The notes under the pieces were generated by a model. It was not told where the DNA came from. It saw nothing but the letters and a program-made list of their open reading frames with translations, and searched no databases. A DNA stretch of 64,000 nt, from positions 57,501 to 121,500 of the forward strand of contig CAWVQA010000086.1 in NCBI GenBank assembly GCA_963932145.1, given 5' to 3'. The translations under genes were made by a program, and so were the position numbers. This DNA comes from Acanthosepion lycidas. Lineage: Eukaryota; Mollusca; Cephalopoda; Sepiida; Sepiidae. This document shows, piece by piece, positions 1-7,780 of this stretch. Numbering within the stretch: the stretch's first letter is position 1; every line of letters starts with the position of its first letter.

Positions 1-870
1 TCGCCCTCCGTAATCTCTCCCTCGCAGCTAGCCGCTTCAGTCGGCGAAAGCCGAGGAAAGTCAGCCAAATAGCTACGAAACTCCTCCTCACGGAGACCAG
101 GCTCCTTGGTAAACCGGTTCTCGAAATGGCGCCGAAACGCTCCGCACATGTCGTCAGTGGCCCGAAGAGTACGTCCCTCCGGGGATTTGACTTCACGAAT
201 GTAACGATCGCCACCTCGACGGACCTCTTCCCTGCGCAGATCTGCGCCCAAGTTCACGGCTTCGGAAGACATCTTGCTTAACTTATGTCTAATTACCTGA
301 CCCATGTACCGCTCGCTATTCGATCGATCCAGGGCCTCCTTAGCTAAGGCTATCTCTAGGGGACCCCCCCCCAGCCACCGCCCGGGAATAACTAGCTTTA
401 AGCTTCTTCACCTTTTCAGCTCTATCTAGAGCGAGCCGTTTGCTGAAATCAGTGGTAGACCTAATCCTACATTTAAGGCGTTCCCACCACCTATTCCCGA
501 TAACCGCCCCCACTAGCTCCCGCTGCACTAATCTAGTTAGCTGCTCCTGGAAGTCCCGCCTGTCCAGTAAAGACAGATTGAACTTCCAGTACCCAGCCAT
601 TCTAGGCCTATTGTCTAACGCCACCCGGGCACAAACGAGTTTGTGATCCGAATAGCCTACCCAGTGGAACGTAGGGCAATCTAGTAGTTCTATGTCGGCT
701 CTTCTCACTAACATTCTGTCAAGGTAGCTAACCACCTTGTCAAAAGGCCAATTAAGAGCCCACGTCCACATTTTTCCCTCGGGATGATCGACCCGGTATC
801 TATCGACGAGACCATAATCGTCGATCAGATCGACCAAGCTGCGATCGCCCCCTCTCTCGCTAGCACCCCG
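1..870 (-). pseudogene. LINE ORF2 fragment (endonuclease C-terminus to start of RT), Tx1/L1-like
   Basis: The minus strand encodes a piece of a non-LTR retrotransposon ORF2 related to, but clearly different from, the intact copy at 8290-11733. From 870 down to about 365 it covers the end of the AP endonuclease (YSDHKLV motif, then MAGYWKFN and GAVIGNRWWERLKCR). From about 360 down to 1 it covers the linker into the RT domain (KMSSEAVNLGADLR, FTKEPGL, YLADFPRLSP, CEGEIT), each alignable to the intact protein. The two parts lie in different frames; the break coincides with a run of C residues at about 364-371. The 5' part of the gene is missing at 870, where Gypsy sequence begins, and the fragment runs off the left edge of the window. 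It lacks the endonuclease N-terminus and cannot make an active protein. Family assignment is secure; clade assignment is from recognition only. Confidence 0.85.
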
Positions 871-874
871 CCCC

Positions 875-2548
875 CTTAAAAAGATTCAGGACTTTGGATT
901 TAAAGTCAAAGAGTCAAAGTGCGAATTTGGTTTGGAGGAAATTAAGTATTTAGGTCACATAATCAACAAAAATCGCAGATGTCCAGATCCGGAAAGGTCC
1001 ATTGCGATTAGAGACATGCCGACGCCCACTAATGTGGCGATGCTACAGAGTTTTCTGGGGCTCGCAAATTATTATCAAGCGTTCATTAAAGGAATGTACA
1101 ATCTAAGAGTTCAGTTGAATGAACTACTAAAAAACGACAAGGCATGGGAATGGACGGTAGAATGTCAGAAAGCCTTTGGTGAAATAAAGAAAATGCTTAC
1201 ATCAGACCTCTTTTTAACCCATTACAATCCAAAACTTGATATTGTAGTGGCAAGTGACGCCAGTTCATACGGGATAGGGGCGTGTATTCAACACATAATG
1301 CCAGATGGTTCTAGAAAACCAATTGCACATGCTTCGAGAACTTTACTCCCAGGAGAAAGAAGTTACTCACAGATCGAAAAAGAGGCGCTGAGTATCATTT
1401 TTGCCATAACAAAATTTCACAGATACATCCACGGCAGACATTTTATTCTTGAAACGGATCATAAACCTCTGATCACTATTTTTGGTTCGAAGAAAGGGTT
1501 ACCCGTTTATACGGCAAATCGTCTGTTGAGATGGGGAACCATTCTTCTCAATTATGATTTTCACATAAAACACTTATCATCCAAAAATATAATTCATGCG
1601 GATAGCTTATCAAGACTCGTACCGAGTCAAGAAGAAAGATTCGAAGAATCAATTATTGTAAATATCAGAGCAGATTATGAGGTGAAAAGCATGGTAAACA
1701 ACATTTTAAGAGAGCTACCGGTTACATCAAAGGAAATTAAAAAAGAAGCTGAAAGCGATGATTTCATTTTAGAAATAAAAAGCAAAATGGTAGCAAATGA
1801 CCAAAAAGTGCAGGAGATTTATTCAATTTGTGACGGAGTTTTATTATATGGTGAGAGAGTGGTAGTACCAAAAAAGTTGCAGAAAAGAATACTACGGGAC
1901 TTTCATATGGGTCACCCGGGGGTTAATAGAACAAAAAGCTTAATGCGAAGCTTTGTATATTGGAAAAGAATGGATGTGGATATCGCAAACATAGTTCATC
2001 GATGTAAAGGGTGTGCGTTAGCAGCTAAGGCACCACCTATAGTACACAAACCATGGCCCAAGACGGATCATCCGTGGACAAGATTACACATTGACTTCGC
2101 TGGTCCAGTAGAAGATTATTACTACTTAATAGTGGTAGATAGTTTTACAAAATGGCCGGAAGTACTGCGCTGCAAAAATCTCACGTCCAATACCACAACA
2201 ACTTTTTTGCATGAACTATTTGCACGGTTCGGTGTGCCAGAGTGTATTGTGAGTGACAATGGTACACAATTCACTTCTGAAGAATTTAAGGAATTTTTTG
2301 AGTTATATCAAATTAACCACATAACGACGCCGCCGTATCATCCGAGGTCCAATGGACTTGCAGAAAGATTTGTCGATACTTTAAAGCGCGCGCTGAAAAA
2401 AGCCTCAGGAGTTCCAACGGAAAAGGCGCTTCAGCAATTCCTACAGGTATACAGAATTACGCCAAACCAGAGAACACGCTCAAACATGGCACCAGCTGAA
2501 CTAATGTTCGCTAGGAAAGTTAAGTCAGTGTTTGACAAGGAAAAATAG
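875..2548 (+). pseudogene. pol: Gypsy Pol fragment: RT C-terminus, RNase H, integrase
   Basis: The frame is open from the junction at about 875 (LKKIQDFGF) to a TAG at 2546-2548, roughly 557 codons. Counting from the TTG at 932, residues 1-60 are the RT thumb (KYLGHII, LQSFLGLANYY). RNase H follows, with the acidic residues D109 (ASDASSYG), E150 (QIEKEAL), D175 (TDHKPL) and D224 (HADSLSR). The integrase zinc motif has H325/H328 and C358/C361. The integrase core has D388 (HIDFAGP), D442 (SDNGTQF) and E478 (NGLAERF), a DD35E spacing. All catalytic residues of RNase H and integrase are therefore present and there is no internal stop, suggesting a fairly young copy. The RT catalytic core is missing, so it cannot be autonomous. 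No initiator ATG is evident; the frame starts at the truncation point. Confidence 0.9.
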
Positions 2549-2771
2549 AGTAAAGAATACTATGTATACAGCGAGAAAAAGATACGCCTCCGGAGAGAAG
2601 GTGTTTTTCAAGTGCTACAAAAACAACGTTGAGTTCTGGGAGCGAGGCATAGTGGACAAGAGAATCGGTGACCTGATTTACATAATTAAAGGGCCGAAGA
2701 ATACTCATAAAAGGCACCAGAACCAACTTAAGAAATCTTACGTGCTCGAGCATGAAAAGTATACCGGATGA
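2532..2771 (+). pseudogene. Gypsy integrase C-terminal (SH3/chromo-like) segment, frameshifted
   Basis: This frame overlaps the end of the integrase frame and carries the expected next part of Pol. Its signature is YASGEKVFFKCYKNN, ERGIVDKRIGDLIYIIKG, then THKRHQNQLKK, the barrel-like segment that follows the integrase core in Ty3/Gypsy Pol. Because the integrase frame stops at 2546-2548 and this one continues the homology, a frameshift lies close to 2520-2550. A TGA at 2769-2771 ends it, and the remaining tail is in yet another frame. Read together, these breaks mark the copy as degenerate at its 3' end. Confidence 0.8.
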
Positions 2772-2910
2772 GCAGGAAGATCCCATTGATGTAATGTATG
2801 ATATGTTTCAAGTAGAACCTCCGCAAAATATTCCTGGACCGAGAAGATCCGGTAGGAAACGAAAGTTCACGGACACATTGGACGTGAATCCAAAACGAAA
2901 AAAATATTAA
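2770..2910 (+). pseudogene. Gypsy Pol C-terminal tail
   Basis: In the third frame after the TGA at 2769-2771, an open stretch of about 46 codons runs to TAA at 2908-2910. It begins DEQEDPIDVMYDMF and ends in a basic tail with RRSGRKRKF and NPKRKKY. Short, Arg/Lys-rich ends of this kind are common at the C-terminus of Gypsy Pol, so this is probably the authentic end of the polyprotein after a second frameshift. It is too short to support an independent gene. Confidence 0.6.
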
Positions 2911-2987
2911 AAGTATGCAAATGGATCTACAAAGAAATAGCCATAATCATCAACCCATATAGGAAGCCAGTTTGAAATCCAAAAGGG

Positions 2988-3061
2988 ATATATTATATAT
3001 ATATATTATATATATATATTATATATATATATATATATTATATATATATATATATATACAT

Positions 3062-3123
<62 letters not shown>
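2988..3123. repeat. (TA)n microsatellite with interruptions
   Basis: Almost pure TA dinucleotides, with TATTATA interruptions in the first 60 bases and a TACATATACATACA interruption near 3057-3070, then an uninterrupted run to 3123. Reading frames through it give only Tyr/Ile repeats and are not coding. Confidence 0.97.
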
Positions 3124-3127
<4 letters not shown>

Positions 3128-3320
3128 AGATTTCTAGTACTGCCAAATCTAATCAAACATTTGAGGAATAAAAAATATGGGATCATATTAAACATAAGAT
3201 ACAATAATATCCACGTTTAAATTGTAAGGTACCTTTCGACCGACACATTTTCAAACACAATCGTCGGTAATCTAAAACGGAGTACTAACAAGAAATTTTT
3301 TTATTAATACCGTAATAAAA
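3124..3320. other. Unassigned spacer
   Basis: A 197-bp AT-rich stretch between the (TA)n tract and the fold-back element. I see no ORF, repeat or recognisable transposon end in it. It could be the remains of a Gypsy 3' untranslated region or LTR, but nothing in the sequence proves that. Confidence 0.4.
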
Positions 3321-3444
3321 CAGGATGGTAAGGGGGAAAAAAAAATTGTTTTACCTCAAATCATGTAACCGTTTCCCCGAATAAGGCCAACTTAAACTTC
3401 ATCTCCCGTTGAGGTAAAACAATTTTCCCCCCCTTACCATCCTG
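3321..3444. repeat. 124-bp fold-back (MITE-like) element or inverted duplication
   Basis: The left arm 3321-3359, starting CAGGATGGTAAGGGGG, is an imperfect inverted copy of the right arm 3409-3444. The differences are mainly in the lengths of the A/T and C homopolymer runs. The arms enclose 49 bp. The outer ends begin CAG and end CTG, as in many short DNA-transposon relatives, but I see no matching target-site duplication in the flanks. The right arm starts exactly where the minus-strand Gypsy RNase H reading frame (ADGLSRQ) stops looking like the family. It could therefore also be a fold-back repair product at the truncated end of that element. Confidence 0.7.
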
Positions 3445-4018
3445 TCTTGACAGACCATCCGCGTGCCCGATTCTTTTTGTTGGTAAATATTCCAATCTGA
3501 AATTGTAGTTCAGAAGAATCGTTCCCCATCTAAGTAGCCTATTTACAGTGTAAACCCGTAGACCTTTTTTTGAACCAAAAATTTTTATTAACGGTTTGTG
3601 ATCCGTCTGCAGAGTAAAATGTCTACCATAGACGTACCTATGGAATGTTGTTACTGAGAAGACGATTGCTAGAGCTTTCTTCTCTATTTGTGAATAATTT
3701 TTCTCCACTGGTAGTAGGGTTCGAGAAGCATGTGCGATAGGTTTTATTGTCCCATCTGGCATTTTATGTAATATACACGCTCCGGCTCCGTAGGCGCTCG
3801 CGTCACTTGCTACAATAATTTCTAGTTTAGGATCATAGTGTGCCAAAAATAAATCCGATGTTAATGTCTTGATTATTTTTTCAAATGTTTCCTGGCATTG
3901 ATCTGTCCACTGCCAAACTTTTTCTTTAGCAGTTCGTTCAGTGGTGCGCGAAGTTTATGCATTTGAGGTATGCATTCCTGGTAGTAATTCACTAATCCAA
4001 GAAAACTTTGTAGTTTTG
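3445..4018 (-). pseudogene. Gypsy RNase H domain and upstream linker
   Basis: From 3846 down, the frame is open and gives a complete RNase H core: VASDASAYGAGA (first acidic residue), QIEKKALAIVF (Glu), TDHKPLIKIFGSKKGL (Asp) and GHADGLSR (last Asp), so the four catalytic acids are kept. The upstream thumb/linker, 3847-4018, is recognisable only in pieces on the minus strand (for example SFLGLVNYYQE-like and KEKVWQW-like segments) and contains frame breaks. After GLSRQ the frame continues through the fold-back element to a stop at about 3361, but that tail is not Pol. In an intact element this domain degrades the RNA strand during reverse transcription; here it is not linked in frame to RT. 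Confidence 0.82.
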
Positions 4019-4740
4019 TTATATTCTTAGGAACTGGCATTTTTTTTTTATTGCCGTAGACCTTTCAGGGTCTGGTCGTCTACCTTTTTGATCTATGATA
4101 TGGCCAAGGTATTTAATTTCCTTCATGAAAAAATCACACATATTTTCTTTTACTTTGAATCCATAGCTTTGAATTCTCTTAAACACTTCTTGTACATGTT
4201 GCCAGCGTTGTTCAACGCTTTTGCTATTAATCAATACGTCATCCAGGTATGCAATTGTGTAGTCTAGTCCGGCAAGCATCGTATCCATTGTCTGTTGGAA
4301 TATAGCCGGCGCCACCTTAATTCCAAATGGTAGTCTTTGGTATCTGTACAATCCCTTGTGTGTATTTATGTATCAAAGTTTTGGACTTTCTTCATCGACT
4401 GGAATTTGCAGGTACGCCTCACTTAAATCAATTTTTGAAAAATATTTTCCGCCATTTAATTTAGTGAATACTTCTTCTGGACTGGGTAGAGGATAGTGGT
4501 AGTCCTTCATTGCTGCATTCAAACCTGTAGAAAAATCAGCACAAACTCGAATTTCTCCTGATTTAATTTTGACGTAGACCATCGGTGCGGCCCATTTGCT
4601 GTATTCTACTTTTTTCAGTATGCCTGTATTTTCGAGTCTAGATAATTCTTGGTCAATTTTTTCTATTGACGCAAACGGTACGCTCCTTTTTTCTTGAAAA
4701 CAGGTTGAACGTTTTCCTTTATTTCGATATTAGCTGCCAT
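4019..4740 (-). pseudogene. Gypsy reverse transcriptase domain, one in-frame stop
   Basis: Two open stretches, 4582-4373 and 4351-4019, lie in the same frame and are separated by a single TGA at 4375-4373. The first has the fingers and palm motifs WAAPMVYVKIKSG, CADFSTGLN and GGKYFSKIDLSEAYLQIP; the catalytic Asp is in KIDLSEAY. The second has YRYQRLPFGIKVAPAIFQQ, the catalytic AYLDDVL box (residues 35-38 of that stretch), and KYLGHII. Homology continues upstream of 4582 to about 4690 (SVPFASIEKIDQELSRLENTG), where an A-run frameshift separates it from PVFKKK. RT copies the element RNA into DNA. Catalytic residues are intact, but one nonsense codon and flanking frameshifts inactivate it. Confidence 0.88.
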
Positions 4741-4950
4741 TTTCTTACATCTTCCGAGACCTGCTGAAAATACTTCGGGGAAACTCGTTTTTAGTTTTCC
4801 TTTTGTCTGCCTCGGTTGATAAGCTTTTTACATTTTGGCAGTACGTACTAATAGGAAAATCCCACAATTCGAATTTTTGCATCCAGTCTGTTCCGAATAG
4901 GTTTTCGGTATTTCTTAAGACGTACATTTTTAGTTTTTTCGTCATTCCAT
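4741..4950 (-). pseudogene. Gypsy aspartic protease C-terminus and protease-RT linker
   Basis: The minus strand encodes MTKKLKMYVLRNTENLFGTDWMQKF, quoted here only by its core NTENLFGTDW, which is the conserved end of the Gypsy aspartic protease (the G(R/T)DW region). It is followed by a linker ending FPRSIFSRSRKM just before the RT fingers. The catalytic Asp-(Ser/Thr)-Gly part of the protease should lie upstream, but that region is replaced by the insertion scar at 4951-5053. Only the tail of the enzyme survives. In a working element it cleaves the Gag-Pol polyprotein. Confidence 0.75.
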
Positions 4951-5010
4951 TAAATGTTATGTTTGTAATTAAATGTTATGTTTGTAATTATTTTATGTTA
5001 TGTTTGTAAT
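4951..5010. repeat. Three tandem copies of a ~19-22 bp unit at a deletion junction
   Basis: Units TAAATGTTATGTTTGTAAT at 4951-4969 and 4970-4988, and a 22-bp variant at 4989-5010. On the minus strand the copy nearest the protease reads in frame with it (NITFNGMTKK), so that copy is native and the other two are extra. They sit exactly at the junction where most of the protease and the Gag zinc knuckle are missing. Confidence 0.9.
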
Positions 5011-5053
5011 TTACGTCCACGTCTTGGTTTCAACCAAGACGTGGACGTAAATT
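5008..5053. repeat. Perfect 22-bp inverted repeat with 2-bp spacer
   Basis: Arm 5008-5029 is the exact reverse complement of arm 5032-5053, with spacer TC. The right arm belongs to Gag (it encodes CLIYVHVLV on the minus strand after SADNFK), so the left arm is an inverted copy of the Gag edge. Together with the adjoining tandem copies it forms a compact repair scar. Confidence 0.93.
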
Positions 5054-5594
5054 AAGCATTTGAAATTGTCCGCGCTGAGTTCCGATAATTTGAAGTCGTC
5101 AAAATATTTGTTAACAATGGATGCGAAAGTTATGTAATCTTTGCTGTCCTTTTTTGTTCAAGCATTTCCATCTTTTATGGAATAGTAAAGTATTATGGCT
5201 GAAAAGTTCCGTTAGCAGTTTTATGGAACGTTAACTCGCTTGTTTTTCTAGGAAGGATATAATCTACGAATTTGGTATATTCGCCTGTGCCTAATTTTCT
5301 TAGTAATAGGCGTAATTTACGTGCGTCTGACCAATCTTTGCAGTCAAAATCATATAAATCTTCGTACCTTCGGAAGTAATTTGCAAAAGTTTTATCTTCG
5401 TCGGGTGCGTACTTGAAATCTTCGATATTACTCCAAGTAGCGACTTGTGAGAGAACTGTTTCGTTCTTAGATTTTTGCTCCTTATTTGTCATTGCACGTA
5501 ACAATAATTCTTGCAATTCCAGATGTTTCTGTTCGTACCTTTGTTCAAATTGGATTTTGATAAGTTCCATAATGGTTAACTTAAAATCTTCCAT
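5054..5594 (-). pseudogene. gag: Gypsy Gag (capsid-like) remnant
   Basis: The likely start is the ATG at 5594-5592 (MEDFKLTIMELI), because the upstream part of the open frame begins only at TTG codons. A Gln/Glu-rich helical N-terminus (QFEQRYEQKHLELQELLLRA) leads into the conserved block WSNIEDFKYAPDEDKTF, ANYFRRYEDLY, ARKLRLLLRKLGTGEYTKFV and YILPRK, typical of Gag in many metazoan Gypsy elements. The frame closes at about 5193. Homology then resumes in another frame down to about 5054 (KDYITFASIVNKYFDDFK, LSELSADNFKCL). The zinc knuckle that should follow is deleted. Gag would form the particle core; this copy is frameshifted and truncated. Confidence 0.78.
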
Positions 5595-5747
5595 TGTTAA
5601 CGTTTTTTTTTGTGTAACCTGATATTCTGTAGCCTGTGCACGCAACAAAAAAACTTTCCTTTGTTGTCAGTGAAAATTTGATATAAAAAAAAAAATTTTT
5701 TTCTTTTTTTTTTTTTAGAATTAGTTTCGTATTACCCTTTTAAGGTT
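5595..5747 (-). other. Gypsy leader between primer site and gag
   Basis: About 150 bp, containing long A/T homopolymer runs at roughly 5684-5716. No coding content is apparent. It corresponds in position to the untranslated leader between primer-binding site and gag. Confidence 0.5.
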
Positions 5748-5759
5748 TCCTCGTCGCCA
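5748..5759 (-). other. Putative tRNA primer-binding site (proximal copy)
   Basis: Minus strand reads TGGCGACGAGGA, preceded by TAACAAG. It begins with the TGG expected opposite a tRNA 3' CCA. The rest matches what I recall of the 3' acceptor end of eukaryotic tRNA-Ser(GCT) (…TCCTCGTCG-CCA). The tRNA assignment is from memory and needs checking against a tRNA set. Confidence 0.6.
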
Positions 5760-5821
5760 CTTGTTATGCGTGACGGATAGCAAAAAAAGAAAAGGTATGT
5801 CCTCCGCGTAGAAAGTTGGTT

Positions 5822-5833
5822 TCTTCGTCGCCA
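5822..5833 (-). other. Putative tRNA primer-binding site (LTR-adjacent copy)
   Basis: Minus strand reads TGGCGACGAAGA, one mismatch from the proximal copy, and follows ...ATAACAAA, which would be the end of the LTR (…ACA). The two copies sit within similar blocks (5744-5768 and 5818-5842) 74 bp apart, so the LTR/primer-site boundary has been duplicated. Confidence 0.6.
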
Positions 5834-6600
5834 TTTGTTATAGTGCGGTTCCTTGTACCACGGTGAGAGTCCAAGGTAGAACGAATAAAGAAGAACTCGA
5901 ACACAGGTATGGAATAACACAGATATATTACAAACAGGAATATATACAGAGAAGTAGAAGTGTTAGTATGAACAATCAGGTTTAGTAGAGAGAACAATGT
6001 AATCTTGAACAGTATCATTATTCCAATGTCTTGCGGTAATTGTCTGAACGCGACTCTGTTTCGGACTGCCTCTGACTCGACTCTTGACTCGACTTGAACT
6101 ACTGACGATATTCAGTCACCCCCCACCCCACTGGGTCATCATGTGACACATGGCCGTTTTTAACGTGGGATCCCCGAGCCCGTGGGCTCGGCCCCAAAAT
6201 TGAACCCGTATAAACGGGTTCAGGGCCGGTTTACCTCCCCGAAAGAGAATACGCCCTTCGGCGTAGCCTCGTTCGGGTCCCTCCCCGCCCAAAAGCTGAG
6301 AGTTCAACTGAACAGCCGTTCAAGACTTGAACGACTGACGATATTCTGTCACCCCCCACTGAGGCGTCATGTGGCACAAGTCCGTTTTAACGTGGGATTT
6401 CCGAGCCCGTGAGCTCGCCCCAAAAATATGCCAATTGAACCCGTATGAACGGGTTCAGGGCCGGTTTACCTCCCCAAAAGAGAATCCGCCCTTCGGCGCA
6501 GCCTCGTTCGGGTTCCTCCCGGCCCGAAGGCAGAGAGTTCAACCGAACAGCCGGTCAAGACTTGAGCGACTGACTCGTTGCCTACTCCTGAGGCACAGAA
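5834..6600 (-). mobile_element. Putative 5' LTR region of the minus-strand Gypsy
   Basis: It lies immediately upstream of the primer-binding site on the minus strand and ends in ACA at about 5838-5836. It includes a short GACTCGACT-type direct repeat (about 6066-6095) and the 235-bp tandem duplication listed separately. No matching 3' LTR exists in the window, so the far end (given as 6600) is a guess based on where complex sequence gives way to simple repeats. Confidence 0.45.
6091..6577. repeat. Tandem duplication of a 233-235 bp GC-rich, hairpin-rich unit
   Basis: Copy 1 is 6091-6323, copy 2 is 6324-6558, and the first ~19 bp of a third copy begin at 6559 (GACTTGAGCGACTGACT). Each copy contains TGAACCCGT-N4-ACGGGTTCA (6201-6222 in copy 1), a CGAGCCCGTGGGCTCG-type palindrome and a CGCC-CTTC-GGCG hairpin. 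The copies differ by scattered substitutions and small indels. The unit is far richer in G+C than its surroundings. Reading frames through it are not supported as genes. Confidence 0.88.
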
Positions 6601-6648
6601 TTTATTGAGTATGGAATAGTCCATTATTATTATTATGAGTAAGATCCC

Positions 6649-6651
<3 letters not shown>

Positions 6652-6700
<49 letters not shown>

Positions 6701-6701
6701 A
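6652..6701. repeat. (CA)n-(TA)n compound microsatellite
   Basis: About 16 CA units from 6652, changing to TA units from about 6684 to 6700. Confidence 0.97.
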
Positions 6702-6727
6702 TTATTTATTTAAATAAATAATTATAT
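6696..6727. repeat. 32-bp perfect AT palindrome
   Basis: Centred between 6711 and 6712 (…ATTTATTT|AAATAAAT…), with 16-bp perfect arms. It directly follows the (TA)n tract and can form a cruciform; no other role is visible. Confidence 0.85.
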
Positions 6728-7163
6728 TTAGGGTCTACTATTTATCGAGCACTGTTTTTTAAAAATAATAACAAAATTGCAGTAAAGTGCAGATTTAAAT
6801 TTTTCCCACTTCTAGCGAAAGCAGCTATCGATTTTTTTTTTGTATGCAAGCATGCTAGTCAAAATTTGTGTCAGTCAGCTGTTGGTTCTCACGCTGGCCA
6901 ATAGAATCTTCCTGACTATTCGTGGCAGCCAGCTAGAGGCTCTCACTCTGGCCAGTAGAAAATGGCAGCAAACTACATGCAAACTGCCGTAGAAGCATGA
7001 AAAATCAATTATTTCCACTATCGATGGGAGTTAAGAAATGCAAAGTCGGTCTAGGCCTTCTCAATAACTTGGAGAATGCGCATGTAAATTTTGGTGTAAA
7101 TCCATCGAAAAATGCGGACGTGCACTCGTTACACACCCGCACAAACGCACACACACATCAGGC

Positions 7164-7166
<3 letters not shown>
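6728..7166. other. Unassigned sequence with one degenerate internal duplication
   Basis: No ORF or transposon motif that I can support. A segment at 6876-6906 (CAGCTGTTGGTTCTCACGCT…) is repeated imperfectly at 6930-6960 (CAGCTAGAGGCTCTCACTCT…), an offset of 54 bp. The last 30 bp are CA/AC-rich and lead into the next (TA)n tract. Confidence 0.5.

Positions 7167-7214
<48 letters not shown>
7167..7214. repeat. (TA)n microsatellite
   Basis: About 24 uninterrupted TA units. Confidence 0.97.
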
Positions 7215-7216
<2 letters not shown>

Positions 7217-7477
7217 AATTTTATATTTGTGTGTTTTATCAGACTTGCTTCAGTCATTCCTCTTGTCTACCCCTTTTCTCATTTTTGTGCACGTGATAAG
7301 CGACCTTATTCCTCATTCCTCGCCTAGGAAATTGGGATATTTTGAAAGAAAAGATCACGCTATATATGTTTGTATATTTTTCTTCGTTTTAATTTGTTTG
7401 TGGTAGTTGTGTGTAGTGTCTGGCACAAGGCCATCTTTTCGTAGGCCGGTACTGCATCATCACAGGACTCGCAACAT
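7215..7477. other. Unassigned spacer
   Basis: About 260 bp of complex sequence without a supportable gene. It contains TGGCACAAGGCCA at 7421-7433, the exact reverse complement of a 13-mer near the 3' end of the LINE (12436-12448). It may hold a tiny inverted remnant of a related LINE tail; 13 bp alone does not prove it. Confidence 0.4.
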
Positions 7478-7598
<121 letters not shown>

Positions 7599-7780
7599 AA
7601 AATATATAGAAAAAGGTAATAAAAATAAAGCTTTGAAAACATTAGAAAGTCAATGAAATTATTTAAAATCGATATGCAATCAATCAAAATGTATTGATTT
7701 TGATTTAATTCATGAGACTTGACAAAGTTATATTAAAAATTTTATGTTTTACAAAGGTTTGAATTACATAGTGATTTACA
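7599..7780 (+). repeat. Satellite A, partial forward monomer (left of LINE)
   Basis: Matches the forward satellite A monomer from GAAAATATA and TTTGAAAACATTAG through ATCGATATG and CAATCAAAA to ACAAAGTTATATTA, TTTTATGTTTTACAAAGG and TTACATAGTGATTTACA, where the LINE interrupts it. It is continuous with the satellite on the far side of the LINE (12475 onward), so A was here before the LINE inserted. Confidence 0.88.
7766..7780. repeat. Left target-site duplication of the LINE
   Basis: ACATAGTGATTTACA, identical to 12475-12489. Both copies are native satellite A sequence. Confidence 0.9.

Larger units (their letters stand above)
875..2990 (+). mobile_element. Truncated Ty3/Gypsy LTR retrotransposon, 3' part of pol
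   Basis: The element enters at about 875-881 in the middle of RT, just downstream of where the YLDD box would be, and continues through RNase H, integrase and the Pol C-terminal tail to a stop at 2908-2910. About 70 bp further on, a purine-rich AAAAGGGATA stretch at 2980-2989 could be a polypurine tract, but it runs straight into a (TA)n tract and no LTR can be recognised. Gag, protease and most of RT are absent. The protein is similar to, but distinct from, the minus-strand Gypsy at 3445-6600, so these are two subfamilies lying tail to tail rather than halves of one element. Confidence 0.85.
3445..6600 (-). mobile_element. Degenerate Ty3/Gypsy retrotransposon, gag to RNase H, with 5' LTR region
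   Basis: Read on the minus strand from high to low coordinates, the order is a putative LTR (about 6600-5834), a tRNA-primer binding site present twice (5833-5822 and 5759-5748), a leader of about 150 bp, Gag (5594 to about 5054), a scarred internal deletion (5053-4951), the protease end, RT (about 4740-4019) and RNase H (about 4018-3445). Integrase and the 3' LTR are absent. The layout is canonical for Ty3/Gypsy. There are at least four frame breaks plus a deletion of the Gag zinc-knuckle and protease active-site region, so it is dead. The outer limit of the LTR is uncertain because no second LTR is present for comparison. Confidence 0.8.

Noticed and set aside
2972-3220. Tyr/Ile-repeat frames on both strands, also at 7112-7327 and 7407-7687
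   Set aside because: They are translations of (TA)n microsatellites.
875-5594. The plus- and minus-strand Gypsy fragments as one element split by inversion
   Set aside because: Their overlapping RNase H regions are both present and differ at many residues, so they are two related elements.
6116-6681. Short frames across the 235-bp GC-rich tandem units
   Set aside because: Both copies yield similar peptides only because the DNA is duplicated; hairpin content explains the composition.
7744-7779. ATG at 7744 as the start of LINE ORF1
   Set aside because: The codons 7744-7779 are satellite A sequence outside the target-site duplication boundary; the in-frame ATG is a chance addition to a truncated ORF.
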